Shown one piece after another: positions 26,476-36,288 of a DNA stretch of 64,000 nt. Both the position numbers and the translations under genes were made by a program. Source of the DNA: Flavobacterium frigoritolerans. GTDB taxonomy: Bacteria > Bacteroidota > Bacteroidia > Flavobacteriales > Flavobacteriaceae. The stretch spans positions 1 to 64,000 of the forward strand of contig NZ_JAOZEV010000014.1 of the NCBI RefSeq assembly GCF_025847275.1, given 5' to 3'. The number at the start of each line of letters is the position of its first letter. Position 1 is the stretch's first letter. The notes under the pieces were generated by a model that was not told the origin of the DNA, did not search any database, and saw nothing but the letters and a program-made list of their open reading frames with translations.

Positions 26476-27981
26476 ATGAGTACTCTAGCAAAAAGACCTG
26501 AATTTAAGGCAAAATACGATAATTACATTGGCGGAAAATTTGTAGCACCACTAAAAGGAGAATATTTTGATGTACTTTCTCCAATAGATGGAAAAGTCTT
26601 TACAAAAGCAGCACACTCTGGTAAAGAAGATATTGATTTAGCAGTTGATACAGCTTATGAAGCATTCAAAACATGGGGAAAAACCTCCGTTACAGAACGT
26701 AGTATTTTATTAAATAAGATAGCACAAAAAATAGAGGATAACTTAGAATATATTGCTACTGTAGAAACGATAGATAACGGAAAACCAATACGAGAAACCT
26801 TAGCAGCTGATATTCCGCTCGCAATAGATCATTTTAGATATTTTGCAGGAGTAATACGTGCCGAAGAGAGCTCAATTGCTGAATTAGACTCGCAAACAGT
26901 TTCAATTGCATTAAGCGAACCATTAGGAGTCGTAGCACAAATTATTCCTTGGAATTTCCCAATATTAATGGCTGTCTGGAAAATAGCTCCAGCACTAGCA
27001 GCAGGAAACACAATTGTTTTAAAACCTGCAGAAAGCACACCAATTTCTATATTGGTATTAATGGAACTTATTGGCGACATACTTCCTCCGGGAGTGTTAA
27101 ATATTGTAAATGGTTTTGGTGCGGAACTTGGACGCCCATTAGTTACTAATAAAAAAGTTTCTAAAGCAGCATTTACAGGCTCTACAACTACAGGAAGATT
27201 GGTAATGCAATATGCTACCGAAAATATAATACCAGTTACATTAGAACTCGGAGGTAAATCACCAAATATATTCTTTCCATCTGTAGCTGATCATGATGAT
27301 GATTTCTTTGATAAAGCCATAGAAGGAGCTGTTTTATTTGCTTTAAATCAAGGAGAAATCTGTACATGTCCTTCCAGATTATTAGTTCATGAAGATATCT
27401 ATGATAAATTTATTAAAAGAGTAATAGAAAGAACAGAAGCTATTATTGCAGGAAATCCACTGGATAAAACGACAATGATAGGAGCACAGACATCAATTGT
27501 ACAAAAAGAAAAAATCCTTTCTTATATAAAATTAGGAAAAGAAGAAGGAGCAGAATTGCTTACTGGTGGCGCAGAGAATAATTTAGGAGGCGAGCTAGAA
27601 GGTGGTTATTATATCAAACCTACATTGTTTAGAGGAAATAATAAAATGAGAATTTTTCAGGAAGAAATTTTCGGGCCAGTACTAGCTGTTACTACTTTTA
27701 AAACAACCGAAGAAGCTATTGCTATTGCAAATGATACCATGTACGGTTTAGGGGCTGGTGTTTGGACACGTGATGCACACGAAATTTACCAAGTCCCAAG
27801 AGCAATTCAAGCTGGTAGAGTTTGGATAAATCAATACCATTCTTACCCTGCAGGCGCACCGTTTGGAGGATACAAACAATCAGGAATTGGTCGTGAAAAC
27901 CACAAAATGATGTTAGGACAATACCGTCAAACTAAAAACATGCTGATTTCTTATGATAAAAAGAAATTAGGTTTCTTTTAA
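26476..27981 (+). CDS. NAD(P)-dependent aldehyde dehydrogenase
   Basis: This 501-residue cytoplasmic enzyme shows the oxyanion Asn in IIPWNFPILMAVWKIAPALAAGN, NAD-binding GSTTTGR, the general base Glu in LELGGKSPN, the catalytic Cys in GEICTCPSR and the terminal PFGGYKQSGIGREN. Its architecture matches acetaldehyde-type dehydrogenases of the AldB/ExaC group, which oxidise short aldehydes to acids. The next gene encodes an alcohol dehydrogenase and the third a DUF779 protein, a trio repeatedly seen with an AraC regulator. Together they would oxidise alcohols or detoxify aldehydes. Confidence 0.93.
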   Translation: MSTLAKRPEFKAKYDNYIGGKFVAPLKGEYFDVLSPIDGKVFTKAAHSGKEDIDLAVDTAYEAFKTWGKTSVTERSILLNKIAQKIEDNLEYIATVETIDNGKPIRETLAADIPLAIDHFRYFAGVIRAEESSIAELDSQTVSIALSEPLGVVAQIIPWNFPILMAVWKIAPALAAGNTIVLKPAESTPISILVLMELIGDILPPGVLNIVNGFGAELGRPLVTNKKVSKAAFTGSTTTGRLVMQYATENIIPVTLELGGKSPNIFFPSVADHDDDFFDKAIEGAVLFALNQGEICTCPSRLLVHEDIYDKFIKRVIERTEAIIAGNPLDKTTMIGAQTSIVQKEKILSYIKLGKEEGAELLTGGAENNLGGELEGGYYIKPTLFRGNNKMRIFQEEIFGPVLAVTTFKTTEEAIAIANDTMYGLGAGVWTRDAHEIYQVPRAIQAGRVWINQYHSYPAGAPFGGYKQSGIGRENHKMMLGQYRQTKNMLISYDKKKLGFF

Positions 27982-28041
27982 AGAATTATATCAACCAAAG
28001 ACTGGTATATAAATGTGCTGGTCTTATAAATCAATACCATT

Positions 28042-29076
28042 ATGTTGCCAAAAACAATGAAAGCCGCAGTTGTAAGAGAATTTGGTTCTCTGTTAAAAAT
28101 TGAAGAAGTAGAAGTAAAACGACCAGGTAAAAATGAAATACTTGTAAAAGTTATCACCAGCGGAGTTTGTCATACCGATTTACATGCTATAGAAGGGGAT
28201 TGGCCCGTAAAACCTAAAATGCCACTAATTCCAGGACACGAAGCTGTAGGTTATGTTGTAGCTGTAGGTCAGGATGTTAAAAATGTAAAAGAAGGTGACG
28301 CTGTAGGTGTGCCGTGGCTATATAGCGCTTGTGGAGGCTGTGATCAATGTATTACAGGCTGGGAAACCTTATGCGATACCCAACAAAATGGTGGTTATAG
28401 CGTAGATGGCGGGTTTGCCGAATATGTAATTGCCGATGCAAGATACGTTGGAATCCTGCCATCAAATGTAAATTTTATGGAAATGGCACCAATACTATGC
28501 GCTGGAGTAACAGTTTACAAAGGACTAAAAGAAACCGAGGTAAAACCAGGAGAATGGGTTGCTATTTCAGGAATTGGAGGTTTAGGTCACGTTGCTGTAC
28601 AATATGCCAAAGCAATGGGAATGCATGTTGCAGCAATAGATATCGCCGATGATAAACTTGATTTAGCCAAAAAACTTGGAGCAGATTTGGTAGTAAACGC
28701 AAAAAATCAAAATCCTGGAGAATTTTTAAAAAAGGAAGTTGGTGGAATGCATGGGGCATTAATTACGGCCGTTTCTCCAATAGCTTTCAAGCAAGGTCTT
28801 GAAACTTTAAGACGTAAAGGTACGATGGCACTTAACGGACTTCCTCCAGGAAACTTTGATTTATCAATTTTTGATACTGTTTTAAACAGAATTACAATTC
28901 GTGGTTCAATTGTAGGCACACGTAAAGACATGAGAGAGGCAATAGAATTTGCTACAGAAGGAAAAGTAAAAGCTACAATCACTCCTGCAAAATTAGAAGA
29001 TGTCAATGATGTTTTTGACAAAATGAAAAAAGGACAAATTGAAGGAAGGGTTGTGCTCGAAATTGCTAAACCTTAA
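28042..29076 (+). CDS. adhP: Zinc-dependent alcohol dehydrogenase (AdhP-like)
   Basis: This 344-residue medium-chain dehydrogenase has catalytic zinc ligands in SGVCHTDLHAIEGDWP and GHEAVGYV, the structural zinc four-Cys lobe CGGCDQCITGWETLC and the Rossmann motif GIGGLGHVAVQYAKAMG. It matches the AdhP/ethanol-preferring group, which interconverts primary alcohols and aldehydes with NAD. A second ATG at 28057 (MKAAVVREFG) equals the usual family start and may be the true one. It follows the aldehyde dehydrogenase by 60 bp and is closed by a terminator. Confidence 0.93.
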   Translation: MLPKTMKAAVVREFGSLLKIEEVEVKRPGKNEILVKVITSGVCHTDLHAIEGDWPVKPKMPLIPGHEAVGYVVAVGQDVKNVKEGDAVGVPWLYSACGGCDQCITGWETLCDTQQNGGYSVDGGFAEYVIADARYVGILPSNVNFMEMAPILCAGVTVYKGLKETEVKPGEWVAISGIGGLGHVAVQYAKAMGMHVAAIDIADDKLDLAKKLGADLVVNAKNQNPGEFLKKEVGGMHGALITAVSPIAFKQGLETLRRKGTMALNGLPPGNFDLSIFDTVLNRITIRGSIVGTRKDMREAIEFATEGKVKATITPAKLEDVNDVFDKMKKGQIEGRVVLEIAKP

Positions 29077-29091
29077 TTGAATTAAATCATG

Positions 29092-29137
29092 AAAGCAACA
29101 AACTCTCAATAACTACAAGAGTTTGTTGCTTTTTTTA
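29092..29137 (+). terminator. Terminator behind the alcohol dehydrogenase gene
   Basis: AAAGCAACAAACTCT (29092-29106) pairs perfectly with AGAGTTTGTTGCTTT (29118-29132) and is followed by a T run. It lies between the dehydrogenase and DUF779 genes, so the DUF779 gene depends on read-through or its own promoter. Confidence 0.85.
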
Positions 29138-29148
29138 AACCTAAAATC

Positions 29149-29523
29149 ATGATAAAAAGAATTGATGCTTCAGAAAAAGCCATTGAATTAATAAAAATAT
29201 TAAAAGAAAAACATGGCGAATTAATGTTTTATCAAGCGGGCGGATGTTGCGAAGGAACACAGCCGCAATGTTTTGAGAAAGGTGGTTTTTACCAGCGAAC
29301 AGGAGACATATGCATTGGAACAATAGAAGATACCGAATTTTGGGTTGATAAAGATTTATTCGAATATTGGAAACATGCACATTTTACACTCAATGTAATT
29401 GATGCATTTGGAGTTGGCGGTTTTTCATTGGAAACACCATTAAAAAAAACATTTCAAATCGAATATCGAATTTTCACCGAAGAAGAAGAGAAGGAATTAG
29501 AGCCAGTTAAGATTATTTTTTAA
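29149..29523 (+). CDS. DUF779 family protein
   Basis: This 124-residue cytoplasmic protein has the DUF779 hallmark Cys pair and loop, FYQAGGCCEGTQPQCF, followed by a TEFWVDKDLFEYWKH segment and a GVGGFSLETPL motif. The family is nearly always encoded beside acetaldehyde dehydrogenases, as here, and its Cys-rich loop suggests metal or aldehyde binding, but its activity is not established. The gene starts 11 bases after a terminator hairpin. Its stop codon opens one arm of a large inverted repeat. Confidence 0.85.
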   Translation: MIKRIDASEKAIELIKILKEKHGELMFYQAGGCCEGTQPQCFEKGGFYQRTGDICIGTIEDTEFWVDKDLFEYWKHAHFTLNVIDAFGVGGFSLETPLKKTFQIEYRIFTEEEEKELEPVKIIF

Positions 29524-29804
29524 GGTGCAAAGGTTTTTTGGTAAAAGGTACAAAGGTGCAAAGGTTCTGAGGGACTAAGGTTTTTAGCGAAACGTGAATC
29601 AATCTATCTTGTTATAAAGAAATTTTAGCGCGAGATAACCACAATTTTGTCGCCCTGACGAAGGAAGATTTTCTACTAGTAACTCGGTAATTATTGTGCA
29701 AAAAAAAAAGACGCACTGCGGTGCGCCTCTACAGGAAATCTTTGAACCTTTTTTTTAGAACCTTTGTGCCTTTTACCAAAAAACCTTTGAACCTTTGAAC
29801 CTTA
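29521..29804. repeat. Long inverted repeat of the AAGGTT type with a REP-like palindrome inside
   Basis: The left arm (29521-29567) and the reverse complement of the right arm (29758-29804) share a core GGTTTTTTGGTAAAAGG followed by ACAAAGGT, and both contain repeated CAAAGG words. The interior includes AAGGTTCTGAGG-like words, a non-coding spacer and the GC-rich palindrome at 29709-29732. It fills the gap between DUF779 and the convergent AraC gene and would form a very stable stem in RNA. No coding frame is evident. Confidence 0.8.
29709..29732. repeat. REP-like palindrome
   Basis: A GC-rich imperfect palindrome centred on GCACTGCGGTGC. Its reverse complement is nearly identical to 46197-46222 inside a decayed REP-associated transposase, including flanking GTAGAG. 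The base composition is strikingly unlike the AT-rich surroundings. Confidence 0.75.
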
Positions 29805-29815
29805 AAAAAGAACCT

Positions 29816-30736
29816 CTAATTAATAAACAACAACTGATATTGCTTTGGAGTAATTCCTTCGTGCTTTTTAAATAATCGGATGAAATAATTAGCATCTTCA
29901 AAACCTGATAAATAACACACCTCATTAATTTGTATCGAAGGATTTTTTAGTAATTTCTTCGCACATTTAATTTTTTCATTCAATACATATTCTATTGGAC
30001 TCATTCCTAGTTCTCTCTTAAAAAAACGATAGAAAGAGGCTGTACTCATACATGCTTTATCACTCAGACTTTTTAAATTTATATTTTCCTTCAAATTCTG
30101 CTTGATAAATTCTGTAACTTCTTTTATTGGATTATTTGCCTGAATTACTATTCCTTCATCAATAGATTTTAAAGTTTGCGTTTGTATAATACGAATCAAT
30201 AATTCTTTCAGAGTTAGATCAGCTAAAATATCTTTAGAAATAGATGAACTCATGCATTCCTTAATGAGCTTATTGATAGTAGCTGCCATATCAACACTAT
30301 TGTAAAAAAAATAATTTTGATAATGCAATTGCCAAAGCACATCATTTTCTTTCGGATATTTCTCGTTTAAGAAATTTAATGTTTCTGTAATCTTATATTG
30401 TTCAATGGCTAAAGCCAGACATTGTGTAGGGTTATTTCTTGTTGCGTCTGGAAAATCAATCTTCATTTCTACGTTTGCAGGAACAACAACAGTTTGTCCC
30501 GGTAAATATTCGAATTCAGGATCATCAAAAAGATGCATTATCTTTTTTCCTCTCAACATACTTGTAACTACCAAATCATCAAACTTTAAAGGAACTAAAG
30601 TAGAAGATTCGTATGTTTCGAAGATATTTAACTCGCAATGATTCAAGTTATAAATCGTTCTATTTTCAACAAGAGTTTTTAAGGATTTCTCTTTTGATAA
30701 TTGAAGTGGATTTATTAAAAAATGTTGATTATTCAT
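29816..30736 (-). CDS. AraC-family transcriptional regulator
   Basis: This 306-residue protein has an AraC-type N-terminal cupin-like sensor (about 20-190; MHLFDDPEFEYLPGQTVVVPANVEMKIDFP). Its C-terminal double helix-turn-helix (about 205-305) contains LKSLSDKACMSTASFYRFFKREL and the AraC signature GFEDANYFIRLFKKHEGITPKQY. It is convergent with the aldehyde/alcohol dehydrogenase genes and is the likely regulator acting at the 21-bp-spaced TTGTGCTATT pair upstream of them. The inducer is unknown; an aldehyde or alcohol is plausible. Confidence 0.9.
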   Translation of the reverse strand: MNNQHFLINPLQLSKEKSLKTLVENRTIYNLNHCELNIFETYESSTLVPLKFDDLVVTSMLRGKKIMHLFDDPEFEYLPGQTVVVPANVEMKIDFPDATRNNPTQCLALAIEQYKITETLNFLNEKYPKENDVLWQLHYQNYFFYNSVDMAATINKLIKECMSSSISKDILADLTLKELLIRIIQTQTLKSIDEGIVIQANNPIKEVTEFIKQNLKENINLKSLSDKACMSTASFYRFFKRELGMSPIEYVLNEKIKCAKKLLKNPSIQINEVCYLSGFEDANYFIRLFKKHEGITPKQYQLLFIN

Positions 30737-30802
30737 TGCTCTAAATTTTAAGTCGAAAGCTTAAATTTAAACATAATAATCATAAGAAAAGAAGATTTAA
30801 CA

Positions 30803-31666
30803 TTAAATCAATTCTTCAACATGTTTTTTAATATTTTCGGCTATTTTTTTAGTAGGTAAATCATTTTCATCTTCACCAAATGGATCTTCAATTTCTTCAG
30901 CAATAAGTTCTAAACTCGCTAGTACATAAAAAACAAAAACAACTACAGGAGCAACATAATAACCTAAACTTATAGAGTAACCAAAAGGCAAAGTCATGAT
31001 ATAAAAGAATATGAATTTTTTGATAAATGCACTGTAAGAGTAGGGAATAGGTGTGTTTTTTATTCTCTCGCAAGCACCACAAACATCTGTAAAAGCTTTG
31101 AACTCGTCGTTTATAATAATAAGTTGATTGCCCGATATTTTTTTAGCATCATACAAATCATTTATTTTGTGATACATAATTCTCTTTACCTGATTTGGCT
31201 TGTGTTTATGATGATCTATTTCTAAATCAACATCTTCAAAAAGTTGCTTTCCAGTTTCTGAATCATGTAAATGCTTGTGTAAAATATCAGCATACACAGG
31301 AATGAATTTTCTAAAGAACTTCCTGTCATTTTCATCTTTTAAGATTACCGAAAGCTTGATTGCCAGATTACGACTATTATTTACAAGAATCCCCCATTGT
31401 TTTCGACCTTCCCACCAACGATCGTAGGCAGTATTTGTTCGAAACACTAATAGTAGCGAAATTACAAAACCTAACATTCCGTGCATGATCGGAATATTCT
31501 GTACATAATCGTTTTTACCTATCTTAAAATAATAAACTTCAAGATAACCAACTAGACTAGAGTAAATTGCTATAGCAATCATGATAGGAAATAATTTCCT
31601 AACTGTATCTGATTTATGGAAATGAAAAATAAAAGTAAACCAGTCTTTAGTATTATATGATATCAT
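30803..31666 (-). CDS. Bestrophin-family anion channel
   Basis: This 287-residue inner-membrane protein has the bestrophin/UPF0187 pattern: HKSDTVRKLFPIMIAIAIYSSLVGYLEVYYF, then LGFVISLLLVFRTNTAYDRWWEGRKQWG (the family signature), and later segments PFGYSISLGYYVAPVVVFVFYVLASLELIAEEIEDPFG. Bacterial bestrophins form pentameric ion channels. The gene begins 27 bases after the TolC stop, so it may be part of the efflux transcript, but a functional connection is not known. Confidence 0.9.
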   Translation of the reverse strand: MISYNTKDWFTFIFHFHKSDTVRKLFPIMIAIAIYSSLVGYLEVYYFKIGKNDYVQNIPIMHGMLGFVISLLLVFRTNTAYDRWWEGRKQWGILVNNSRNLAIKLSVILKDENDRKFFRKFIPVYADILHKHLHDSETGKQLFEDVDLEIDHHKHKPNQVKRIMYHKINDLYDAKKISGNQLIIINDEFKAFTDVCGACERIKNTPIPYSYSAFIKKFIFFYIMTLPFGYSISLGYYVAPVVVFVFYVLASLELIAEEIEDPFGEDENDLPTKKIAENIKKHVEELI

Positions 31667-31693
31667 TTGATAAAATTTTAAAACAAATTTAGA

Positions 31694-33007
31694 CTAAAAA
31701 CTAATATTTCCTGCTAATTCTTTTAAAGCAATTTCGGATAATTTAGCTTCAAATTGAGCGTTACTATAACGTACTTTTGCATTCACGTAATTAAGTTGTG
31801 CTGTTCTAAACTCAAGAGTTGTAATCGTCCCGATGCGAAATTTATCTAGAGTAATCTCTAAATTTTGTTTAGCAATAGCTTCATTGTTTTCTTCTAAATT
31901 TATCAACTCTAGATTCGTTAGATACGTTTGATAAGAAGTAGCTAATTGTGTACTCAAAATTTGATTTTGTTGCTCTAAAGCGTATTTAGTATTTTCAATT
32001 GTTAGTTTAGAAGTTTTTTCATTTCTATGTTGAGCAAAACCATCAAATAAATTTAAAGAAGCACTAAAGCCATAATTTAATCCTCTGGCAGTTGATTCAC
32101 TTGTAAATCCTAAACTAGAATGACTTTCTGCAAAATTATATCCAGTATTTAATTTAACTGTAGGATAGCGATTTGCTTTTACTTGTTTTAATTGTAATTC
32201 GGCGATTCTAATATTTATAATCTGCGACTCTAATTGTGGATTTTGTTTTTTAGCTAATTCAAGTAAATTATCTAAAATCAATGCATTATCTACTTTTACT
32301 TCATTTATTACTTTAAAATTAATTTTAGAATCTCTTGCCAAAATTTGATTCAATAAAATCTTTGCATTTGCATACAATTCTTTTTGTCTCAATAACGAAA
32401 CCTGGTCTGTATTTAAATCTACTTGCGCATTTAAAACCTCTAACTTAGAAGCTTTTCCAATAGCAAATCTATTTTGTGCCAAAGTCAATCTTTGTTTGGA
32501 AATTACAATAGTTGTATCCAAAGCTGCCAATTGCTGTTGCTGTTGAACCAAATCATAGTAAGTAGAATTTACCTGTCCAACTTTTACTAAAATAGTACGT
32601 CGCAATTCAGCATCACCTAATTTTTGAAGTTCTTTAAGCTGGTCTAATTGGGCAAACATTCGCATACCATCAAATATGGTCCAATCTAATCCAACACCAT
32701 AGTTTAAACTATTATTTTTTGCATTACTCAAAGAAGTCGAAGTTCCATCCTGACGAATTTGCGAGGTATTTTGTATGCTATTATTATCTACAACACTAGC
32801 TGTTACTTTTGGCAACATACCAGCATTTCCTATTGTTGCATTAGTTTCATTAATTTTTAAATTATTTGAAGCTATTTTTATTTCAAAATTATTATCTAAT
32901 GCTATTTTAACTGCATTTTCTATAGTAAGAACTTCTTGCGCATTGCTTTTTGCAACACAAAAAAGCAACAAAACCAAGCATTTAAATAGAGTTTTAGTGT
33001 ACATCAT
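31694..33007 (-). CDS. TolC-family outer-membrane efflux protein
   Basis: This 437-residue protein has the signal peptide MYTKTLFKCLVLLLF...SNAQ. The two halves of the outer-membrane efflux fold show the repeated helix-strand pattern, LTIENAVKIALDNNFEIKIASNNL near the start and QNLEITLDKFRIGTITTLEFRTAQLNYVNAKVRYSNAQFE near the end. It forms the outer-membrane channel for the RND pump encoded just upstream. An ATG three bases inside (33004) is an equal candidate start. A 10-bp-arm hairpin lies in the 90-bp gap after the pump gene. Confidence 0.92.
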   Translation of the reverse strand: MMYTKTLFKCLVLLLFCVAKSNAQEVLTIENAVKIALDNNFEIKIASNNLKINETNATIGNAGMLPKVTASVVDNNSIQNTSQIRQDGTSTSLSNAKNNSLNYGVGLDWTIFDGMRMFAQLDQLKELQKLGDAELRRTILVKVGQVNSTYYDLVQQQQQLAALDTTIVISKQRLTLAQNRFAIGKASKLEVLNAQVDLNTDQVSLLRQKELYANAKILLNQILARDSKINFKVINEVKVDNALILDNLLELAKKQNPQLESQIINIRIAELQLKQVKANRYPTVKLNTGYNFAESHSSLGFTSESTARGLNYGFSASLNLFDGFAQHRNEKTSKLTIENTKYALEQQNQILSTQLATSYQTYLTNLELINLEENNEAIAKQNLEITLDKFRIGTITTLEFRTAQLNYVNAKVRYSNAQFEAKLSEIALKELAGNISF

Positions 33008-33021
33008 TTTTTATATTTATT

Positions 33022-33066
33022 ACCACGAATCTGCAAATCAAATTTTATTTAAAAGCGATTCGTGGT
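33022..33066. other. Hairpin in the gap between the RND pump and TolC genes
   Basis: ACCACGAATC (33022-33031) and GATTCGTGGT (33057-33066) are perfect inverted arms around a 25-base AT-rich loop. There is no U-tract, so a simple terminator is unlikely. It could protect the upstream message or be a small dispersed repeat. Confidence 0.6.
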
Positions 33067-33097
33067 TACTATTTTATTTAAAGTATGCGTTTGCAGC

Positions 33098-36000
33098 TTA
33101 TTTACTGCTTTCTTTTTCATATTCTTCGATATGATCAAACTCAGGATAGTGCTTACGGGCTTTAGACCACATTAAATACATTGCTGGAATTACAAATAAG
33201 GTAAGAATTAATGAAAAGATAGTTCCTCCCACAATTACAACTCCCATTCCTATACGGCTTGTAGAAGCTGCTCCAAGCGACATTGCAATTGGCAAAGCAC
33301 CAAGTGCAATTGCCAAACTCGTCATTAAAATTGGTCTTAATCGCGCTTCTGAAGCTTCTAAAATAGCTTCTAATTTTGGTTTGCCTTGTTCTCGCAATTG
33401 ATTGGCAAATTCTACAATTAAAATACCATTCTTGGTAACCAAACCAATCAACATTACGGTTCCGATTTGGCTAAAGATATTCCATGTTTGGTTAAACAAC
33501 CATAATGAAAACAGTGCTCCAGCAACGGCCATCGGTACAGTTAAAATAATAATAAATGGATCAATAAAACTTTCAAATTGAGCCGATAATATCAAAAATA
33601 TTAATAATAAAGCCAATCCAAATGCAAATGAAGTATTCGAACTACTCTCCACAAAATCCCGAGATTCACCACCTAAATCAGTAGTAAAACTATCATCAAG
33701 AACTTTGGCCTTTATTTCGTTCATAGCATCAATACCATCGCTAATACTTTTTCCTGGAGCTAAACCAGCAGATACGGTAGCCGACATATACCTATTGTTA
33801 TGATACAATTGTGGCGGATTACTTTGTTCTTCAATCGTAACTACGTTATCCATTTGTATTAATTGCCCTTTTTTGTTTTTTACAAACATCGAAGTTAAAT
33901 CCAATGGTTTCGAACGGTCTTTTTGGTCAAATTGTCCAATTACCTGATATTGTTTTCCGTTTTTAATAAAATAACCAAAACGTTGTCCGCTTAACGAAAG
34001 CTGTAATGTTTGTGCAATATCAATAATCGAAATACCTAAGCTTTCGGCCTTTTCACGATCGATACTTACATTAATTTCAGGCTTATTAAATTTTAAATTT
34101 ACATCAGTTACAGAAAAAGTATCATTCTTATTGGCTTCCTCCATAAATAAAGGAATTTTTTCTTCTAATTTCTGAAAGTTAGGCGCTTGGATAATATACT
34201 GAATTGGTAATCCTCCACGGCGATTTACTGCAATAGTAGGCTGTTCGGTTACTGAAGTTTTTGCTTCAGAATATCTTTTAGTCCATTTTGTTAGTTTTTC
34301 GGCAATTTCTTTCTGAGAACGAGTTCTTTCGTTAGCTTCTTTAAGCGCGATTCTAACTCTACCACTGTTTACAGATGAAGATCCAAATCCTGGCGAAGTA
34401 ATTACTAAGCTTACTTTTTTCTCTGGTATCGAATCATCTATTAACTTTCCTAGTTCTTGCATAAAACGATCTGTATATTCGTATGAAGATCCTTCAGGAG
34501 TTGTTACGCTTAAAACAAGCGCACTTCTGTCATCATAAGGAGCCGTTTCTTTTGGCAAAATGCTAAAAAACAGATAAATTAATCCAAAACAAATTGCGAT
34601 AATAGGAAAGCTCAACCATTTTTTCTTCATAAAACGAGCTAATGCATCAGCATATCCGCTATTTAATTTCTCGAAGTATGGTTCTGTTTTAATATAGAAA
34701 TTTGATTTTTTTTGTTCGCCACCTTTCATTAAATAAGCATTTAACATAGGGGTTAGGGTCAAGGAAACAAATGCAGAAATTAATACTGCTGCACCAATAA
34801 CAACTCCAAACTCTCGAAATAGCCGCCCTACGAATCCTTCTAAAAAGATTACTGGTAAAAATACCGCTGCAAGCGTTACTGAGATAGATATTACAGCAAA
34901 GAAAATTTCATTAGATCCTTTAATTGCGGCTTCTATTGGCGACATTCCTTCTTCAACTTTCTTAAAAATATTCTCTGTTACCACAATACCATCATCAACC
35001 ACAAGTCCTGTTGCCAAAACAATTGCTAATAATGTTAATACATTAATCGAGAATCCAAAAAGCCACATAATAAAAAATGTTGCTATTAAGGAAACTGGAA
35101 TATCAATTAATGGTCTAAATGCGATTGCCCAATCTCTAAAAAACAAAAAGATAATCAAGATAACCAGAACAATAGATATCATTAATGTTTCTGCAACTTC
35201 CAGAACCGATTTCTTAACAAAAAGGGTACTATCAATTGCAATATCAAGTTTGATATCTTTAGGAAGATCCTTTTTTAAAGCATCGTATTTTTTATAAAAT
35301 TCTTTTGAAATATCCAGATAATTTGCTCCTGGCATAGGCACAATAGCAAGTCCTATCATAGGAAGCCCTGATTGGCTTAATTTTGTTTCCGTATTTTCTG
35401 GACCTAATTCGGCATTTCCAACATCGCTTAAACGAACTATTTTTTCACCATCAGAACGAATAATAATATTATTAAATTCTTCTGGTTTTGATAAATTTCC
35501 AACTGTTTTTACAGTCAACTCTGTATTATTTCCTGTAAGTTTTCCTGAAGGTAACTCAACATTCTGAGCATTTAAGGCAGCACGAACTTCTGATACTGTG
35601 CATCCGTATGCAGCTAGCTTTATAGGATCAATCCATAAACGCATTGCATATCGTTTTTGCCCCCAAATTTGAACACCACTTACTCCCGGAATAGTTTCTA
35701 GTCGTTGCGAAATAACATTCTCGGCATAATCACTTAATTCAAGAGCACTTCGTGTATCACTTTGAACTGTCATAGAGATTATAGATTCACCATTGGCATC
35801 TGCCTTAGAAACAACTGGAGGAGCATCTATATCCTGAGGTAAACTTCGAACAGCTTGTGATACTTTATCACGGACATCATTTGCTGCTTCTTCAAGATTT
35901 TTGTCAAGATTAAACTCAATAGTAATATTACTGCTTCCTTGTACACTTGATGAAGTAATGTTTCTAATTCCATCAATGGCATTAATTGCTTTCTCAAGCG

Positions 36001-36196
36001 GTTCGGTAATTTGAGATTCTATAATATCCGAATTTGCTCCTGTATAATTAGTACGAACAGAAACTTGTGCTGGATCGATAGATGGAAATTCTCTTACACC
36101 TAAAAAACTATATCCTATAAGACCAAATAATACAATTGCTAGATTTAAAACAATTGTTAATACGGGCCTCCTTATACTTGTAGTTGATAAACTCAT
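33098..36196 (-). CDS. RND-family efflux pump, inner-membrane subunit (AcrB/HAE1 type)
   Basis: This 1032-residue protein has twelve predicted transmembrane segments and two large periplasmic loops. The opening SIRRPVLTIVLNLAIVLFGLIGYSFL, the proton-relay acidic pair in GLVVDDGIVVTENIFKKVEEG on TM4, and GLVTKNGILIVEFANQLREQG in the second half are all diagnostic. It exports amphiphilic compounds using the proton gradient, with the adaptor and TolC proteins encoded on either side. The substrate range cannot be predicted, though the D-D pair and hydrophobic-compound type indicate a drug or lipid-like exporter rather than a metal pump. Confidence 0.95.
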   Translation of the reverse strand: MSLSTTSIRRPVLTIVLNLAIVLFGLIGYSFLGVREFPSIDPAQVSVRTNYTGANSDIIESQITEPLEKAINAIDGIRNITSSSVQGSSNITIEFNLDKNLEEAANDVRDKVSQAVRSLPQDIDAPPVVSKADANGESIISMTVQSDTRSALELSDYAENVISQRLETIPGVSGVQIWGQKRYAMRLWIDPIKLAAYGCTVSEVRAALNAQNVELPSGKLTGNNTELTVKTVGNLSKPEEFNNIIIRSDGEKIVRLSDVGNAELGPENTETKLSQSGLPMIGLAIVPMPGANYLDISKEFYKKYDALKKDLPKDIKLDIAIDSTLFVKKSVLEVAETLMISIVLVILIIFLFFRDWAIAFRPLIDIPVSLIATFFIMWLFGFSINVLTLLAIVLATGLVVDDGIVVTENIFKKVEEGMSPIEAAIKGSNEIFFAVISISVTLAAVFLPVIFLEGFVGRLFREFGVVIGAAVLISAFVSLTLTPMLNAYLMKGGEQKKSNFYIKTEPYFEKLNSGYADALARFMKKKWLSFPIIAICFGLIYLFFSILPKETAPYDDRSALVLSVTTPEGSSYEYTDRFMQELGKLIDDSIPEKKVSLVITSPGFGSSSVNSGRVRIALKEANERTRSQKEIAEKLTKWTKRYSEAKTSVTEQPTIAVNRRGGLPIQYIIQAPNFQKLEEKIPLFMEEANKNDTFSVTDVNLKFNKPEINVSIDREKAESLGISIIDIAQTLQLSLSGQRFGYFIKNGKQYQVIGQFDQKDRSKPLDLTSMFVKNKKGQLIQMDNVVTIEEQSNPPQLYHNNRYMSATVSAGLAPGKSISDGIDAMNEIKAKVLDDSFTTDLGGESRDFVESSSNTSFAFGLALLLIFLILSAQFESFIDPFIIILTVPMAVAGALFSLWLFNQTWNIFSQIGTVMLIGLVTKNGILIVEFANQLREQGKPKLEAILEASEARLRPILMTSLAIALGALPIAMSLGAASTSRIGMGVVIVGGTIFSLILTLFVIPAMYLMWSKARKHYPEFDHIEEYEKESSK

Positions 36197-36288
36197 TTTT
36201 TTGAATTATAAATGGGGAAATGAATTATGTTTTTTAATTATTTAAGATTTAGCAAAAGTGCTAAGCCTTATAATTTCAAATTCATAAC

